Assembly (NCBI RefSeq): GCF_013155545.1
Contig: NZ_JABJVV010000005.1
Span: 1 to 64,000 of the forward strand
DNA: 64,000 nucleotides
Source of the DNA: Caenimonas soli
GTDB lineage: Bacteria > Pseudomonadota > Gammaproteobacteria > Burkholderiales > Burkholderiaceae_C
Direction: 5' to 3'
The notes below the pieces were generated by a model. It was not told the DNA's origin, searched no databases, and saw nothing but the letters and a program-made list of their open reading frames with translations. The position numbers and the translations under genes are program-made. Shown here piece after piece: positions 7,726-17,389 of this stretch; the first letter of the stretch is position 1; the number at the start of each line of letters is the position of its first letter.

Positions 7726-8802
7726 ATGCGCTTCATCTTCAAGACCGACTACAACCAGGACGTCAAGCTCGCCAAGCATGGCGGCCATGTGTTCTGGTAC
7801 AGCGCCCTGCTGCTGTTGCTGCTGGCCGCGCCCTGGCTGTTCGCCGAGTACTGGCTGGCCCAGCTCACCTTCGTGCTGATCTACTCCATCGTCGGCCTCG
7901 GGCTGATGCTGCTGGCGGGCTTCACCGGCCTCTTCTCCATCGGCCACGCCGCCTTCCTGGGGGTCGGGGCCTATACGCAGGCCGTGTTCGTCAACATGGG
8001 CGTGCCCTTCCCCATCGCCCTGGCGCTGGCGGGCCTGCTCTCGGCCGCGGTCGGCGTCATCGTGGGCTTGCCCGCGCTGCGCGTGAAGGGCATCTACCTA
8101 GGCATCGCCACCCTGTCCTTCGGCTTCATCGTCGAGGAAGTGCTGGCGCGCTGGGAGTCGGTCACCGGCGGCAACTCCGGCATCCACGTCAAGCAGCCCG
8201 ATCTGTTCGGCTACAAGGTCGATTCCGCCATCGGTTTCTATTTCCTGTGCCTGGTCATCACCATCGTGGCCACCCTGGGCATCCTCAACCTGCTGCGTTC
8301 GGCCACCGGCCGGGCCTTCGTCGCCATCCGCGATTCGGAGATCTCGGCGCAGAGCATGGGCATCCACCTGGCGCGCTACAAGACGCTGTCGTTCGCGCTG
8401 TCGGCGGCGCTGGCCGGCGTCGGCGGCGCGCTCTATGCGCACAAGCTGTCCTTCATCTCGCCCGACCAGTTCAACATCCTGCAATCGATCGACCTGCTCC
8501 TGATGGTGGTGATCGGCGGCCTGGGCTCGGTGCACGGCGCTTTCCTGGGCGCCATCTTCCTGATCTCCATGCCGCAGGTGATCTCGCTCACCAAGGATTA
8601 CCTGCCGCCCGTCGTCGGCCAGGCGCCCGGCCTGCAGGGCGTGGTGTATGGCGCGGTGTTGATCGCCTTCGTGCTGTTCGAGCCGCTCGGCCTGTACGGC
8701 CGCTGGCTCAAGGTCCGCACCTACCTGCAGCTCTTCCCCTTCTACCGCAAGGGCCTGTTCAAGCGGCAGAAATCCTTCCAGAAATCGGACCGCCTGAGAT
8801 GA
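7726..8802 (+). CDS. livM: branched-chain/carboxylate ABC transporter permease LivM
   Basis: This 358-residue second permease of the HAAT transporter has 8-10 hydrophobic helices. AGFTGLFSIGHAAFLGVGAY is the standard LivM signature, and GGLGSVHGAFLGAIFL is the cytoplasmic coupling loop. Its TGA overlaps the livG start (ATGA), which implies translational coupling. It pairs with LivH in the membrane. Confidence 0.92.
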   Translation: MRFIFKTDYNQDVKLAKHGGHVFWYSALLLLLLAAPWLFAEYWLAQLTFVLIYSIVGLGLMLLAGFTGLFSIGHAAFLGVGAYTQAVFVNMGVPFPIALALAGLLSAAVGVIVGLPALRVKGIYLGIATLSFGFIVEEVLARWESVTGGNSGIHVKQPDLFGYKVDSAIGFYFLCLVITIVATLGILNLLRSATGRAFVAIRDSEISAQSMGIHLARYKTLSFALSAALAGVGGALYAHKLSFISPDQFNILQSIDLLLMVVIGGLGSVHGAFLGAIFLISMPQVISLTKDYLPPVVGQAPGLQGVVYGAVLIAFVLFEPLGLYGRWLKVRTYLQLFPFYRKGLFKRQKSFQKSDRLR

Positions 8803-9638
8803 TCCAAACGCACAACAGCCCCCTGGCGGCAGCGGGCACCAACGGCCCCCTGCTCTCCGCGAAAAACCTCAGCGTGCGCTTCGGCGGCGTGCTGGCCGTC
8901 AACAGCGTGAGCTTCGAGGTCGAGCGCGGCGAGGTGTTCACACTGATCGGCCCCAACGGCGCCGGCAAGACCACGGTGTTCAACCTGATCAGCCGCATCT
9001 ACACGCCCACCACCGGCGAAATCGAGTACGAGGGCCAGTTGCTCACCGAGCAGCCGCCGCACAAGATCGCCTCGCTGGGCATCGCCCGCACTTTCCAGAA
9101 CATCGAGCTGTTCGAACACGCCACCGTGCTGCACAACCTGCTGATCGGCCGCCACACGCATCGCACCACGGGCCTGTGGAGCGACCTGTTCTTCACCGGC
9201 AAGGCAAGGCGGGGCGAGATCGAGGCGCGCGAGAAGTGCGAGCGCGTGATCGAGTTCCTCGACCTGCAGAAGCACCGCGATTCCATGGTCGCCGGCCTGC
9301 CCTATGGCGTGCGCAAGGTGGTCGAACTGGCGCGCGCCCTGTGCACCGAGCCCAAGCTGCTGCTGCTGGACGAGCCTTCGTCCGGCCTGAACGTGGAAGA
9401 AACCGAAGACATGGCCTTCTGGATCCAGGACATCAAGCACGAGCTGGGCATCACCGTGCTGATGGTCGAACACGACATGACGCTCGTCTCCAAGGTATCC
9501 GATCGGGTGCTGGCGATGAACCAGGGCGAAGTCCTGGCCATGGGCACGCCGCGCGAAGTACAAAACCACCCCGGCGTGATCGAGGCCTACCTGGGCTCGG
9601 TCGACGACATGAGCAGCCTCAGAAGGGAGCCGGCATGA
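8799..9638 (+). CDS. livG: branched-chain/carboxylate ABC transporter ATPase LivG
   Basis: This 279-residue ATPase has Walker A GPNGAGKTT, the signature-region PYGVRKVVELARAL, Walker B LLLLDEPSSGLN and the switch VMVEHDM. The signature is degenerate (PYGVRK instead of LSGGQ), as is usual in LivG. The start ATG 8799 overlaps the livM stop and the gene ends in an ATGA overlap with livF. Confidence 0.92.
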   Translation: MIQTHNSPLAAAGTNGPLLSAKNLSVRFGGVLAVNSVSFEVERGEVFTLIGPNGAGKTTVFNLISRIYTPTTGEIEYEGQLLTEQPPHKIASLGIARTFQNIELFEHATVLHNLLIGRHTHRTTGLWSDLFFTGKARRGEIEAREKCERVIEFLDLQKHRDSMVAGLPYGVRKVVELARALCTEPKLLLLDEPSSGLNVEETEDMAFWIQDIKHELGITVLMVEHDMTLVSKVSDRVLAMNQGEVLAMGTPREVQNHPGVIEAYLGSVDDMSSLRREPA

Positions 9639-10432
9639 CGACCAATCCTCCCAGCGTGAGCGACACCCCCGTCCTCAAGCTCTCCAACGTCGAGTCCGCC
9701 TACGGACCTATCAAGGCCATCCGCGGCGTCAGCCTGCAGGTGCGCCGGGGCGAGATCGCCACCGTGCTGGGCTCCAACGGCGCCGGCAAGACCACGATCC
9801 TCAAGACCATCTCCGGCATCATCGATCCGCGCAAGGGCAGCGTCGAGTTCAAGGGTGACAACATCACCGCCAACGACCCGGCCCACATCGTGCGGCAGGG
9901 CCTGTCGCACGTGCCCGAGGGGCGCGAGGTGTTCCCGCTGCTGACCGTGCACGACAACCTGGTGATGGGCGCCTACACCCGAAAGGACAGCGACGGCGTG
10001 GCCCGCGACATGGAGGCGGTGTACGGCTACTTCCCCATCCTCAAGGAGCGCGCCACGCAGGACGCCGGCCTGCTCTCCGGCGGCCAGCAGCAGATGCTGG
10101 CGATCTCGCGCGCCATCATGGCCGCGCCCGACCTGATCCTGCTGGACGAGCCCAGCCTGGGCCTCTCCCCCAAGCTGACCCGCGAGATCTTCGAGATCGT
10201 GGTGCGCATCAACCGCGAACGGGGAACCACCATCCTGCTCGTGGAACAGAACGCCAACATGGCGCTCAACGCCTCCGACTACGGCTACGTCCTGGAGAAC
10301 GGACGCATCGTGATGGAAGACACCTGCGCGCGCCTGCGCGAGAAGGACGACATCAAGGAGTTCTACCTGGGCATGAAGGAAGCCGGCGTGCGCGGCGAGC
10401 GCCGCTGGAAAAAGAAGAAGAACTGGAGGTAG
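9635..10432 (+). CDS. livF: branched-chain/carboxylate ABC transporter ATPase LivF
   Basis: This 265-residue ATPase has Walker A GSNGAGKTT, signature LLSGGQQQML, Walker B LILLDEPSLGL and switch LLVEQNA. The LSGGQQQM signature identifies LivF rather than LivG. The Lys-rich tail (RRWKKKKNWR) is longer than in the amino-acid LivF of E. coli and is typical of the versions linked to acyl-CoA ligases. The ligase gene starts six bases after its stop. Confidence 0.92.
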   Translation: MTTNPPSVSDTPVLKLSNVESAYGPIKAIRGVSLQVRRGEIATVLGSNGAGKTTILKTISGIIDPRKGSVEFKGDNITANDPAHIVRQGLSHVPEGREVFPLLTVHDNLVMGAYTRKDSDGVARDMEAVYGYFPILKERATQDAGLLSGGQQQMLAISRAIMAAPDLILLDEPSLGLSPKLTREIFEIVVRINRERGTTILLVEQNANMALNASDYGYVLENGRIVMEDTCARLREKDDIKEFYLGMKEAGVRGERRWKKKKNWR

Positions 10433-10437
10433 GAACG

Positions 10438-12294
10438 ATGTCGAATCTCTGGGACCTGTCCCATATCCAACCGAATACGTCCGTCGTCCTCGAGGGCGAC
10501 ACCATTCCCGCCATGTTCTGGAACGGCGTGGACAAGCGTGGCCAGCAGATCTGGATGCGCCAGAAGAAGCTGGGCATCTGGCGCGCCTGGTCGTGGCAAC
10601 AGACCGGCGAGGCCGTGCTCGAAATCGCCGGCGGCCTGATGAGCCTCGGGCTGCAGCGTGGCGGCACCGCTTCCATCCTGTCCAACACCGTCATCGAATG
10701 GGTGCTGGCCGACCTGGCCATCCTCTCCTGCGGTGGTGTGTCCAACGGCATCTACCCCACCGACGCCGCCTCGCAGGTCCATTACCTGTGCGAGGACTCG
10801 GGCACCACCATCCTGTTCGTCGAAGACGACGAGCAGTTGGACAAGGCCCTCGAAGTGCGCCAGCAACTGCGCGGCCTCACCAAGATCATCGTGTTCGACA
10901 TGGAGGGCCTGCGCGACCTGGACGATCCGGGCGTGATGAGCCTGGAAGACCTGCGTGTCCTCGGCCGCCAGTACATGGCCAAGAACCCCGAGGCGCTGAT
11001 GAAGCGCATCAAGGCCTGCCGCCCTGAAGACCTGGCCATCCTGGTCTATACCTCGGGCACCACCGGCAAGCCCAAGGGCGCCATGCACAGCCACAAGGGT
11101 TTGATCTACACCGTGCGCGGCTACAACACGCTGGTGGCGCAGGACCACACCGACGAGCGCATGTGCTTCTTGCCGCTTTGCCACATCGCCGAGCGGCTGG
11201 GCGGCGAATATTTCTCCCTGTACACCGGCGCCGTCCTCAACTTCGTCGAGAACCCCGAGACGGTGCCCGAGAACGTGCGCGAGATTTCGCCCACCGTGTT
11301 CACCGCCGTGCCGCGCGTCTGGGAGAAGTTCTATTCGGCCGTGATGATCGCGCTGAAGGAAGCCAGCCCGCTGCAGCAAGCCGCCTACGCCTGGGGCATC
11401 GGCGTGGGCACGAAGATCGCCGACAAGGTGCTGGCGGGCGAACCGGTCGACGGCTTTCTCAAGTTCAAGTTCACCCTGGCGCGCTGGATCGCCTTGAACA
11501 ACGTACGCAAGCTGATTGGCATCCACCGTTCGCGCTTCCTGGTCACGGGTGCCGCGCCCATTTCGCCGGAACTGGTGAAGTGGTACCTGGCGCTGGGCCT
11601 GCCCATGCTGGAAGTCTGGGGCATGACCGAATCGTGCGGCGCGGCCACCGGCGTTCCGGCGAACAAGATCAAGCCCGGCTCCATCGGCCCGGCGGCTTCG
11701 TACAACGAGGTCAAGCTGGATCCGCACACCAGCGAGATCCTGGTGCGGGGCGCCAACGTCTTCATGGGCTACCTGAACCAGCCCGAGAAGACCGCCGAGA
11801 CCATCGACAAGGACGGCTGGCTGCACACCGGCGACGTCGGCCTGGTCGACGAAGACGGCTTCTTCCGCATCACCGACCGGATGAAGGACATCATCATCAC
11901 GGCCGGCGGCAAGAACATCACGCCCAGCGAACTGGAGAACGAGCTGAAGTTCTCTCCCTACATCACCGACGCGGTGGTCATCGGCGACAAGAAGCCCTAT
12001 CTCTCGGTGATCGTCATGATCGACCAGGAGAACGTGGAAAAGTTCGCGCAGGACCACGACGTGCCTTTCAGCAACTACGCCAGCCTGACCAGGTCGCCCC
12101 AGGTGCAGGAGCTGATACAGGCCGAACTCGATCGCGTGAACAAGAAGTTCGCCCGCGTGGAACAGATCAAGAAGTTTTTCCTCCTCGACACGCAGTTGTC
12201 CGCCGAGGACGAAGAGCTCACGCCCACGATGAAGCTGAAACGCAAACTGGTGCAGCAGAAATATGCGCCCCAAATCGAGGCCATGTACCGCTGA
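10438..12294 (+). CDS. AMP-forming acyl-CoA synthetase
   Basis: This 618-residue ANL-family ligase would activate a carboxylic acid to its CoA thioester using ATP. The P-loop YTSGTTGKPKG is near residue 204. The A5-like motif WGMTESCG, the DGWLHTGDVG hinge and the RMKDIIITAGGKNI A8 motif are all present. The length fits the long-chain/bacterial FACL-like group. The C-terminal lysine region (PTMKLKRKLV) keeps the catalytic Lys. It sits between the liv transporter and two binding-protein genes, so it probably traps the imported acid as a CoA ester. The acid itself is not identifiable. Confidence 0.9.
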   Translation: MSNLWDLSHIQPNTSVVLEGDTIPAMFWNGVDKRGQQIWMRQKKLGIWRAWSWQQTGEAVLEIAGGLMSLGLQRGGTASILSNTVIEWVLADLAILSCGGVSNGIYPTDAASQVHYLCEDSGTTILFVEDDEQLDKALEVRQQLRGLTKIIVFDMEGLRDLDDPGVMSLEDLRVLGRQYMAKNPEALMKRIKACRPEDLAILVYTSGTTGKPKGAMHSHKGLIYTVRGYNTLVAQDHTDERMCFLPLCHIAERLGGEYFSLYTGAVLNFVENPETVPENVREISPTVFTAVPRVWEKFYSAVMIALKEASPLQQAAYAWGIGVGTKIADKVLAGEPVDGFLKFKFTLARWIALNNVRKLIGIHRSRFLVTGAAPISPELVKWYLALGLPMLEVWGMTESCGAATGVPANKIKPGSIGPAASYNEVKLDPHTSEILVRGANVFMGYLNQPEKTAETIDKDGWLHTGDVGLVDEDGFFRITDRMKDIIITAGGKNITPSELENELKFSPYITDAVVIGDKKPYLSVIVMIDQENVEKFAQDHDVPFSNYASLTRSPQVQELIQAELDRVNKKFARVEQIKKFFLLDTQLSAEDEELTPTMKLKRKLVQQKYAPQIEAMYR

Positions 12295-12416
12295 CCGACT
12301 GGTCGGGGCCTATGTGAAACCCCTATGCGCAAAGTCGCCTAGGTGAAAGCCAATGTCGAGCGCTCCGGAAAGAATGCGTTGCCCATACACACCGCCTTCA
12401 CTCCCGGAGACTCTCG

Positions 12417-13655
12417 ATGAAGTTGAAACTCGCTTTTCTAGCCACACTGGCACTTGCTGCCGGTGCGGCGCAAGCACAATCCGCCGCCCCTGGCGTGAGC
12501 AAGAATGAGATCGTGCTCGGCACGATCCAGGATCTCTCGGGCCCTCTCGCCTCGTATGGCAAGCAAATCCGCATGGGCATGCAGATGCGCGTGGACGAGG
12601 CCAACGAAATGGGCGGCGTGCATGGCCGCAAGATCAAGCTGCTGATCGAAGACGACGGCTACGATCCCAAGAAGTCGGTGCTGGCCACCCAGAAGATGGT
12701 CAGCCAGGAACCGGGCATTTTCGCCATGGTGGGCCACCTGGGCACCGCCCAGAACATCGCCTCCATGCCGGTGCAGTTCGAAAAGAACGTGATCAACTTC
12801 CTGCCGATCACCGCCGCGCGCGAAATGTACGAGCCCGTGCACAAGCTGAAGTGGGCCAACGCCGCCACCTACTACGACCAGATGCGCATCGCCGCGCCGC
12901 GCCTGGTCAAGGACCGCAACCTGAGCAAGCCCTGCATCATTTACCAGGACGACGACTTCGGCATGGAAGTCCTGCGCGGCGCAGAAGCGGGCCTCAAGAC
13001 CATCGGCAAGGAAATGGTTGAAAAGACCAGCTACAAGCGCGGCGCCACGGACTTTTCTTCGCAAGTGGCGAAGATGAAGGCCGCCGGCTGCGACCTGGTG
13101 GTGCTGGGCACCATCATCCGCGAGACCGTGGGCACCATGGCCGAGGCCAAAAAGACCGGCTTCAACCCGCTGTTCGTGGGCTCCAGCGCCGTCTACACCG
13201 ACCTCATCCCCAAACTGGGCGGCAAGCTGGCCGAGGGCCTGTTCGCCACCATGACCTCGCAGCACCCGTACCTGGACGCGGCCGAACAGCCGATCCGCTT
13301 CTGGGCCAACAAGTACAAGACCCGCACCAACGAAGACCCGACCGTGTTCTCCGTGTACGGCTGGGGCGCGATGGACGCCTTCCTGAAGGTCGCCTTCAAG
13401 GCCGGCCCGAGCCTGACCACCGACAACTTCGTGAAGACCATGGAAACCATGACCTTCCCCCGAGATATGTTCGGTACGGCTGAGCTGACCTTCAGCCCGA
13501 CCAAGCACCTGGGCAACCAGTACGCCCGCCTGTCGCAGATCCAGGACGGCCGCTGGAAGGTGACTTCCGACTACGTCGCCTTCGCCGGCCTGAAGCCGGT
13601 CCAGCAGAAGGACGGCAAGTGGAAGGTCGAGTCGGAGTTCTTCAAGGACCATTAA
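12417..13655 (+). CDS. ABC transporter substrate-binding protein (Peripla_BP_6), copy 1
   Basis: This 412-residue exported protein has a signal peptide (about 1-21, cut after AQA). The LivK-type fold starts at VSKNEIVLGTIQDLSGPLA. The ABC transporter it feeds is encoded just upstream. It is clearly paralogous to the next gene: long stretches such as TSYKRGATDFSSQVAK are identical in both. It is longer than copy 2 by a C-terminal tail rich in Lys and Phe. The preceding 120-bp gap suggests it may have its own promoter. Confidence 0.9.
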   Translation: MKLKLAFLATLALAAGAAQAQSAAPGVSKNEIVLGTIQDLSGPLASYGKQIRMGMQMRVDEANEMGGVHGRKIKLLIEDDGYDPKKSVLATQKMVSQEPGIFAMVGHLGTAQNIASMPVQFEKNVINFLPITAAREMYEPVHKLKWANAATYYDQMRIAAPRLVKDRNLSKPCIIYQDDDFGMEVLRGAEAGLKTIGKEMVEKTSYKRGATDFSSQVAKMKAAGCDLVVLGTIIRETVGTMAEAKKTGFNPLFVGSSAVYTDLIPKLGGKLAEGLFATMTSQHPYLDAAEQPIRFWANKYKTRTNEDPTVFSVYGWGAMDAFLKVAFKAGPSLTTDNFVKTMETMTFPRDMFGTAELTFSPTKHLGNQYARLSQIQDGRWKVTSDYVAFAGLKPVQQKDGKWKVESEFFKDH

Positions 13656-13762
13656 GTTCGTCGTTGCGGGCCTGGTGTCTAAGTGAATACGACAGCTTGA
13701 CACCCGGGAGCGGCGGGCAAGAATACGCCTGACCCAACAGCCCGATCCACAGGAGACGCACG

Positions 13763-14932
13763 ATGAAACTAAGAACCGCCGCCGCCCTTGCCGCGCTGGC
13801 GCTGGGCTCCAGCCTGGCCAGCGCGCAGAACGCCAACCAGGGCGTGAGCAAGACCGAGATCACGCTCGGCTCCATCCAGGACCTGTCCGGGCCGATCGCG
13901 GGCTTCGGCAAGCAGGTCCGCCTGGGCATGCTGTTGCGTGTCGAAGAGATCAACGAGCAAGGTGGCATCAACGGCCGCAAGATCAAGTTGATCGTCGAGG
14001 ATTCGGCCTACGACCCCAAGAAGGCCGTGCTGGCCGCACAGAAGCTGGTCAACCAGGACAAGATCTTCGCCATGGTCGGCCACATCGGCACGGCGCAGAA
14101 CATGGCCGCGATGCCGGTGCAGTTCGAGAAGAACGTCATCAATTTCTTCCCGGTCACCGCCGCGCGCGAGATGTATGAGCCCTTCCACCGGCTGAAGTAC
14201 TCCTTTGCGGCCACCTACTACGACCAGATGCGCACCGCCGTTCCCAAGGTCGTCAAGGACAAGGGCGCCAAGAAGGTCTGTACCATGTACCAGGACGACG
14301 AGTTCGGCCTGGAAGTGATGCGTGGCGCCGAGGCCGGCCTCAAGGGCATGGGCATGGAACTGGCCGAGAAGACCAGCTACAAGCGTGGCGCCACCGACTT
14401 CTCGTCGCAGGTCGCCAAGCTCAAGTCCTCCGGCTGCGACATGGTGGTGCTGGGCACCATCATCCGCGAGACCATCGGCGCCATCGGTGAGGCCCGCAAG
14501 ACCGGCTACAGCCCGACCTTCATCGGCTCCAGCGCGTCCTATACCGACCTCATCCACAAGCTGGGCGGCAAGGCGATGGACGGCCTGTATGCCACCCACA
14601 CCGCGCAGCACCCGTACCTGGACGAGGCCGACCAGCCCATCCGCTTCTGGGCCAACAAGTACAAGACCAAGTACAACGAGGACCCGACGGTGTTCTCGGT
14701 CTATGGCTATTCCCTGATCGATGCGTTCGCGGCGGCCGCGCGCAAGGCCGGCCCCACCCTGACCACCGAGAGCTTCATCAAGGCCATGGACACCATGGTG
14801 ATCCCGCCGGACATCTTCGGCAGCCCGGAAGCCAGATTCGGCCCGCAAAAGCGCCTGGGCAACGAGTTCTCGCGGCTCTCGCAGCTGCAGGATGGCCGTT
14901 GGAAAGTGGTGTCGGACTACGTCAAGCCCTGA
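13763..14932 (+). CDS. ABC transporter substrate-binding protein (Peripla_BP_6), copy 2
   Basis: This 389-residue exported binding protein is a tandem paralogue of the preceding gene. The signal peptide ends near ASAQ. It shares TEITLGSIQDLSGPIAGFGK and QFEKNVINF with copy 1. Two binding proteins on one permease/ATPase set usually widen the ligand range. The RBS AGGAGA precedes the ATG at 13763. A strong intrinsic terminator follows at 14951, closing the operon. Confidence 0.9.
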   Translation: MKLRTAAALAALALGSSLASAQNANQGVSKTEITLGSIQDLSGPIAGFGKQVRLGMLLRVEEINEQGGINGRKIKLIVEDSAYDPKKAVLAAQKLVNQDKIFAMVGHIGTAQNMAAMPVQFEKNVINFFPVTAAREMYEPFHRLKYSFAATYYDQMRTAVPKVVKDKGAKKVCTMYQDDEFGLEVMRGAEAGLKGMGMELAEKTSYKRGATDFSSQVAKLKSSGCDMVVLGTIIRETIGAIGEARKTGYSPTFIGSSASYTDLIHKLGGKAMDGLYATHTAQHPYLDEADQPIRFWANKYKTKYNEDPTVFSVYGYSLIDAFAAAARKAGPTLTTESFIKAMDTMVIPPDIFGSPEARFGPQKRLGNEFSRLSQLQDGRWKVVSDYVKP

Positions 14933-14950
14933 ACGGCCCGCACTCTGACA

Positions 14951-14975
14951 AAGCCGCCCTCGGGCGGCTTTTTTC
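14951..14975 (+). terminator. intrinsic terminator after liv operon
   Basis: AAGCCGCC-CTCG-GGCGGCTT forms a perfect 8-bp stem with a four-base loop and is followed directly by TTTT. This is a classical rho-independent terminator. Confidence 0.92.
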
Positions 14976-14993
14976 TTGATAGGAGTGCTAACC

Positions 14994-16154
14994 TTGGCGG
15001 CCATGATCCAGCCGCCCCCTCCCAGCACGCCGCCCGACCCCCTCAACTCGCCGCTCTTGCAGAGCAAGTCCCTGTTGTGGCTGGTGGTGATCGTCACGGT
15101 GCTGTTCGCCGTCGTGCTGTGGCCCCTCAGCGGCGCGGTGTCCTGGGCGGTCTTCATGGCCATCGTGTTCTCGTCGCTGCAGGACCGGTCCGTCCTGGTT
15201 TGCCGCGGGCGCAAGGGCTGGGCCGCTTTCGGCACGCTGGTGGTCATCATCGTGAGCGTGCTGCTGCCCATGGCCTTGTTGACGGCGTCGATCACGCAGG
15301 AGGCTACCGCCTTCTACGAGCGCTTCAAGTCGGGTGACATCCAGCTCGCGGAGTACTTCCAGCGCGGTGTCGACGCGCTGCCCGAGTGGGTCCGCGCCAC
15401 CCTGGGCCGCCTCGGCCTGGCCGACCTGGCCGCCGTGCAGGGCAAGCTGGTGGACGCTCTGGCCCGCAGCGGCCAGGCGCTGACGGCGCGCGCCTTCACC
15501 ATCGGCCAGAACACACTGGACTTCGTGGTCAACTTCTTCGTGATGCTGTACGTGCTGTACTTCCTGCTGCGAGACGGCAAGACGCTGTCGGCCCAGGCCC
15601 AACGCGCCCTGCCGCTGAAGCCGGAACACAACAGGCGGCTGCTGAACCAGTTCGCTACCGTCGTGCGCGCCACCGTGAAGGGCAACGTGGTCGTGGCGCT
15701 GGTCCAGGGCGCGCTGGGCTGGCTTGCCTTCTGGTTCCTGGGCATCACGGGCGCGCTGCTGTGGGGCGCCCTGATGGCGCTGTTGTCGCTCCTGCCGGCC
15801 GTGGGCGCGGCCCTGGTGTGGGGGCCGGTCGCGCTCTACCTGCTGTCCACCGGTTCGATCTGGCCCGCGCTCGGCCTGCTGGCCTGGGGCGTGCTGGTGA
15901 TCGGGCTGGTGGACAACGTGCTTCGCCCCATCCTGGTGGGCAAGGAAACGCGCCTGCCCGACTACCTGGTGCTGGTGGCGACGCTGGGCGGGTTGGCCGT
16001 GTTCGGCCTGAACGGTTTCGTCATCGGCCCGGTCATTGCGGCGATCTTCATCGTGGCCTGGGACATCTTTTCGGAAGCGCGCCAGGGACCCGCCGCGCAA
16101 CGGGCCCCCGCCGCCGGCAAGACCAAGCGGCCCGCCGATCGGGCCACGATGTAA
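14994..16154 (+). CDS. AI-2E family transporter (PerM/YdiK-like)
   Basis: This membrane protein of about 386 residues has roughly eight helices. The family hallmark is the long extracytoplasmic loop (about 80-150) followed by paired helices. LLSLLPAVGAALVWGPVALYLL and the conserved D-N-x2-RP segment (VDNVLRPILVG) support the family. Members have varied or unknown substrates; the AI-2 name should not be over-read. TTG 14994 is chosen because AGGAG lies eight bases upstream; ATG 15003 is an alternative. It has no visible functional partner. Confidence 0.82.
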   Translation: MAAMIQPPPPSTPPDPLNSPLLQSKSLLWLVVIVTVLFAVVLWPLSGAVSWAVFMAIVFSSLQDRSVLVCRGRKGWAAFGTLVVIIVSVLLPMALLTASITQEATAFYERFKSGDIQLAEYFQRGVDALPEWVRATLGRLGLADLAAVQGKLVDALARSGQALTARAFTIGQNTLDFVVNFFVMLYVLYFLLRDGKTLSAQAQRALPLKPEHNRRLLNQFATVVRATVKGNVVVALVQGALGWLAFWFLGITGALLWGALMALLSLLPAVGAALVWGPVALYLLSTGSIWPALGLLAWGVLVIGLVDNVLRPILVGKETRLPDYLVLVATLGGLAVFGLNGFVIGPVIAAIFIVAWDIFSEARQGPAAQRAPAAGKTKRPADRATM

Positions 16155-16167
16155 GGCGCAGCTGTTC

Positions 16168-16860
16168 CTATTTGGAACGCTTCGACTTGGCTGCGGCCTG
16201 GCCTTCGCCCGCGTCCCCCTGCATGCCCTGGGACATGCCGATCAGCACGCCACTGGCCAGTGCCGCGTAACTGTCCAGCAGCGCCTGCGCCGTCTTCAGG
16301 CCCATGGCCCGGCCTTCACGCAGCACAGCCTGCGCCTGGTCGGTCAGCTGCTCTACGGTTTGGGTTGCGTGCGCGCCGGTGCCGGTGCCCTTCATCTGGA
16401 ACTTGTCCAGCACATGGGTCCAGGCAAGCTGCAAGGGGTTGGAGCCGTCGCCCACCGCCTTGCGGACCGTGCTGAAGAACATGTCCTCCATCTTCTCCAG
16501 GTCCGACAGGGCCTTCTTGACCTGGGTTTCACGCATGCCCGCACCATATTCCACCAACTGCTCCAGGGCGCGGCGATTGGCTTCCACGACCTGCAGCAAG
16601 GCTTCGTCCATGCCGGCGACGGCCTTGGCCAGCAGCGGCTCCATCTGTTGGGCGCCCATCGGGTTCTGCACGGCGCCTTGGGCCGCGGCCTGGCTGACCT
16701 GCTTGACCACAGCCTGGATGTTCTTCAGGGTCAGCTCGCGCCCCTGCAACGCCTTCAGCGTGGCCTCCTGCACGGACTTGCGAAGGGCTTCGCCTTGCCG
16801 CGCCGAGGCCTCGGCGAACTGGCCCATCAGGGCTTCCTGGTCAAAACCGAACTTGGGCAT
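16168..16860 (-). CDS. coiled-coil, phasin-like protein of unknown function
   Basis: This 230-residue cytoplasmic protein is almost wholly helical and rich in Ala, Gln and Lys. Residues 1-110 contain amphipathic repeats such as ALRKSVQEATLKALQGREL. The overall look recalls phasins or the DUF6781-type proteins of Burkholderiales, but no diagnostic motif is present. A good RBS (GGGAGG) precedes the ATG at 16860. It is convergent with the AI-2E transporter gene and upstream of nothing obviously related. Confidence 0.6.
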   Translation of the reverse strand: MPKFGFDQEALMGQFAEASARQGEALRKSVQEATLKALQGRELTLKNIQAVVKQVSQAAAQGAVQNPMGAQQMEPLLAKAVAGMDEALLQVVEANRRALEQLVEYGAGMRETQVKKALSDLEKMEDMFFSTVRKAVGDGSNPLQLAWTHVLDKFQMKGTGTGAHATQTVEQLTDQAQAVLREGRAMGLKTAQALLDSYAALASGVLIGMSQGMQGDAGEGQAAAKSKRSK

Positions 16861-16903
16861 GGTGCCTCCCGGGAGTGGATGGTCGGCACACTATAAACCC
16901 GCA

Positions 16904-17389
16904 TCATGAAACGATGTAGGCCCCCGAGCCGGCCGACATCAGCTTGCCGTCGGCCCCATAGAACTCCATGCGAGTGGAGGCGACCCGCGACCCCAGGCGC
17001 AGCACCTCGGCCCGCAACTCGAAAAACTCGCTGATGCCGGGCCGCAGGTAGTCGACCCGCAGGTCGATGGTGCCCAGCTTGGCGAAGCGGTGCAGGCGCT
17101 GCAAGGGCGGCTCATCCATGTGGCGCGCGCCAATTGCCGCCATCACGGCCAGACCTCCCATCGCGTCCAGGCCGGCGCTGATCACGCCGCCGTGGATGCG
17201 GTTGAACGAGTAGTGGCCCACCAGGTCCTTCTTCATGTCGATGCGCCCGGCGACGCGTTCCGGCGCCAGGCTGGTGATCTTCAGTCCGAGCACCTTGTTG
17301 AAGGTGATCTTGTCCTCGAAGATTTCCTTGAGGCCGGCGATGAATTCCTGCTCGAATTGGACCGGTACCTGCGGCGGATGTTTTGTCAT
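16904..17389 (-). CDS. PaaI-type hotdog thioesterase
   Basis: This 161-residue hotdog protein would release free acid from an acyl-CoA. NRIHGGVISAGLDAMGGLAVM matches the HGG-x-D active-site pattern of PaaI-like thioesterases, and the segments DLRVDYLRP and RMEFYGADGKL follow. ATG 17389 overlaps the TGA of the upstream acyl-CoA dehydrogenase (ATGA), making this the last gene of the carboxylase operon. It probably relieves CoA sequestration in that pathway. Confidence 0.85.
   Translation of the reverse strand: MTKHPPQVPVQFEQEFIAGLKEIFEDKITFNKVLGLKITSLAPERVAGRIDMKKDLVGHYSFNRIHGGVISAGLDAMGGLAVMAAIGARHMDEPPLQRLHRFAKLGTIDLRVDYLRPGISEFFELRAEVLRLGSRVASTRMEFYGADGKLMSAGSGAYIVS

Noticed and set aside
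10363..12273. 636-residue minus-strand frame opposite the acyl-CoA ligase
   Set aside because: No recognisable motif, composition typical of antisense GC-rich frames.
13656..13682. Possible extra copy of the palindromic repeat after the first binding-protein gene
   Set aside because: Only a short TCGTTGCGGGCCTG-like fragment is present; the inverted arm is missing.
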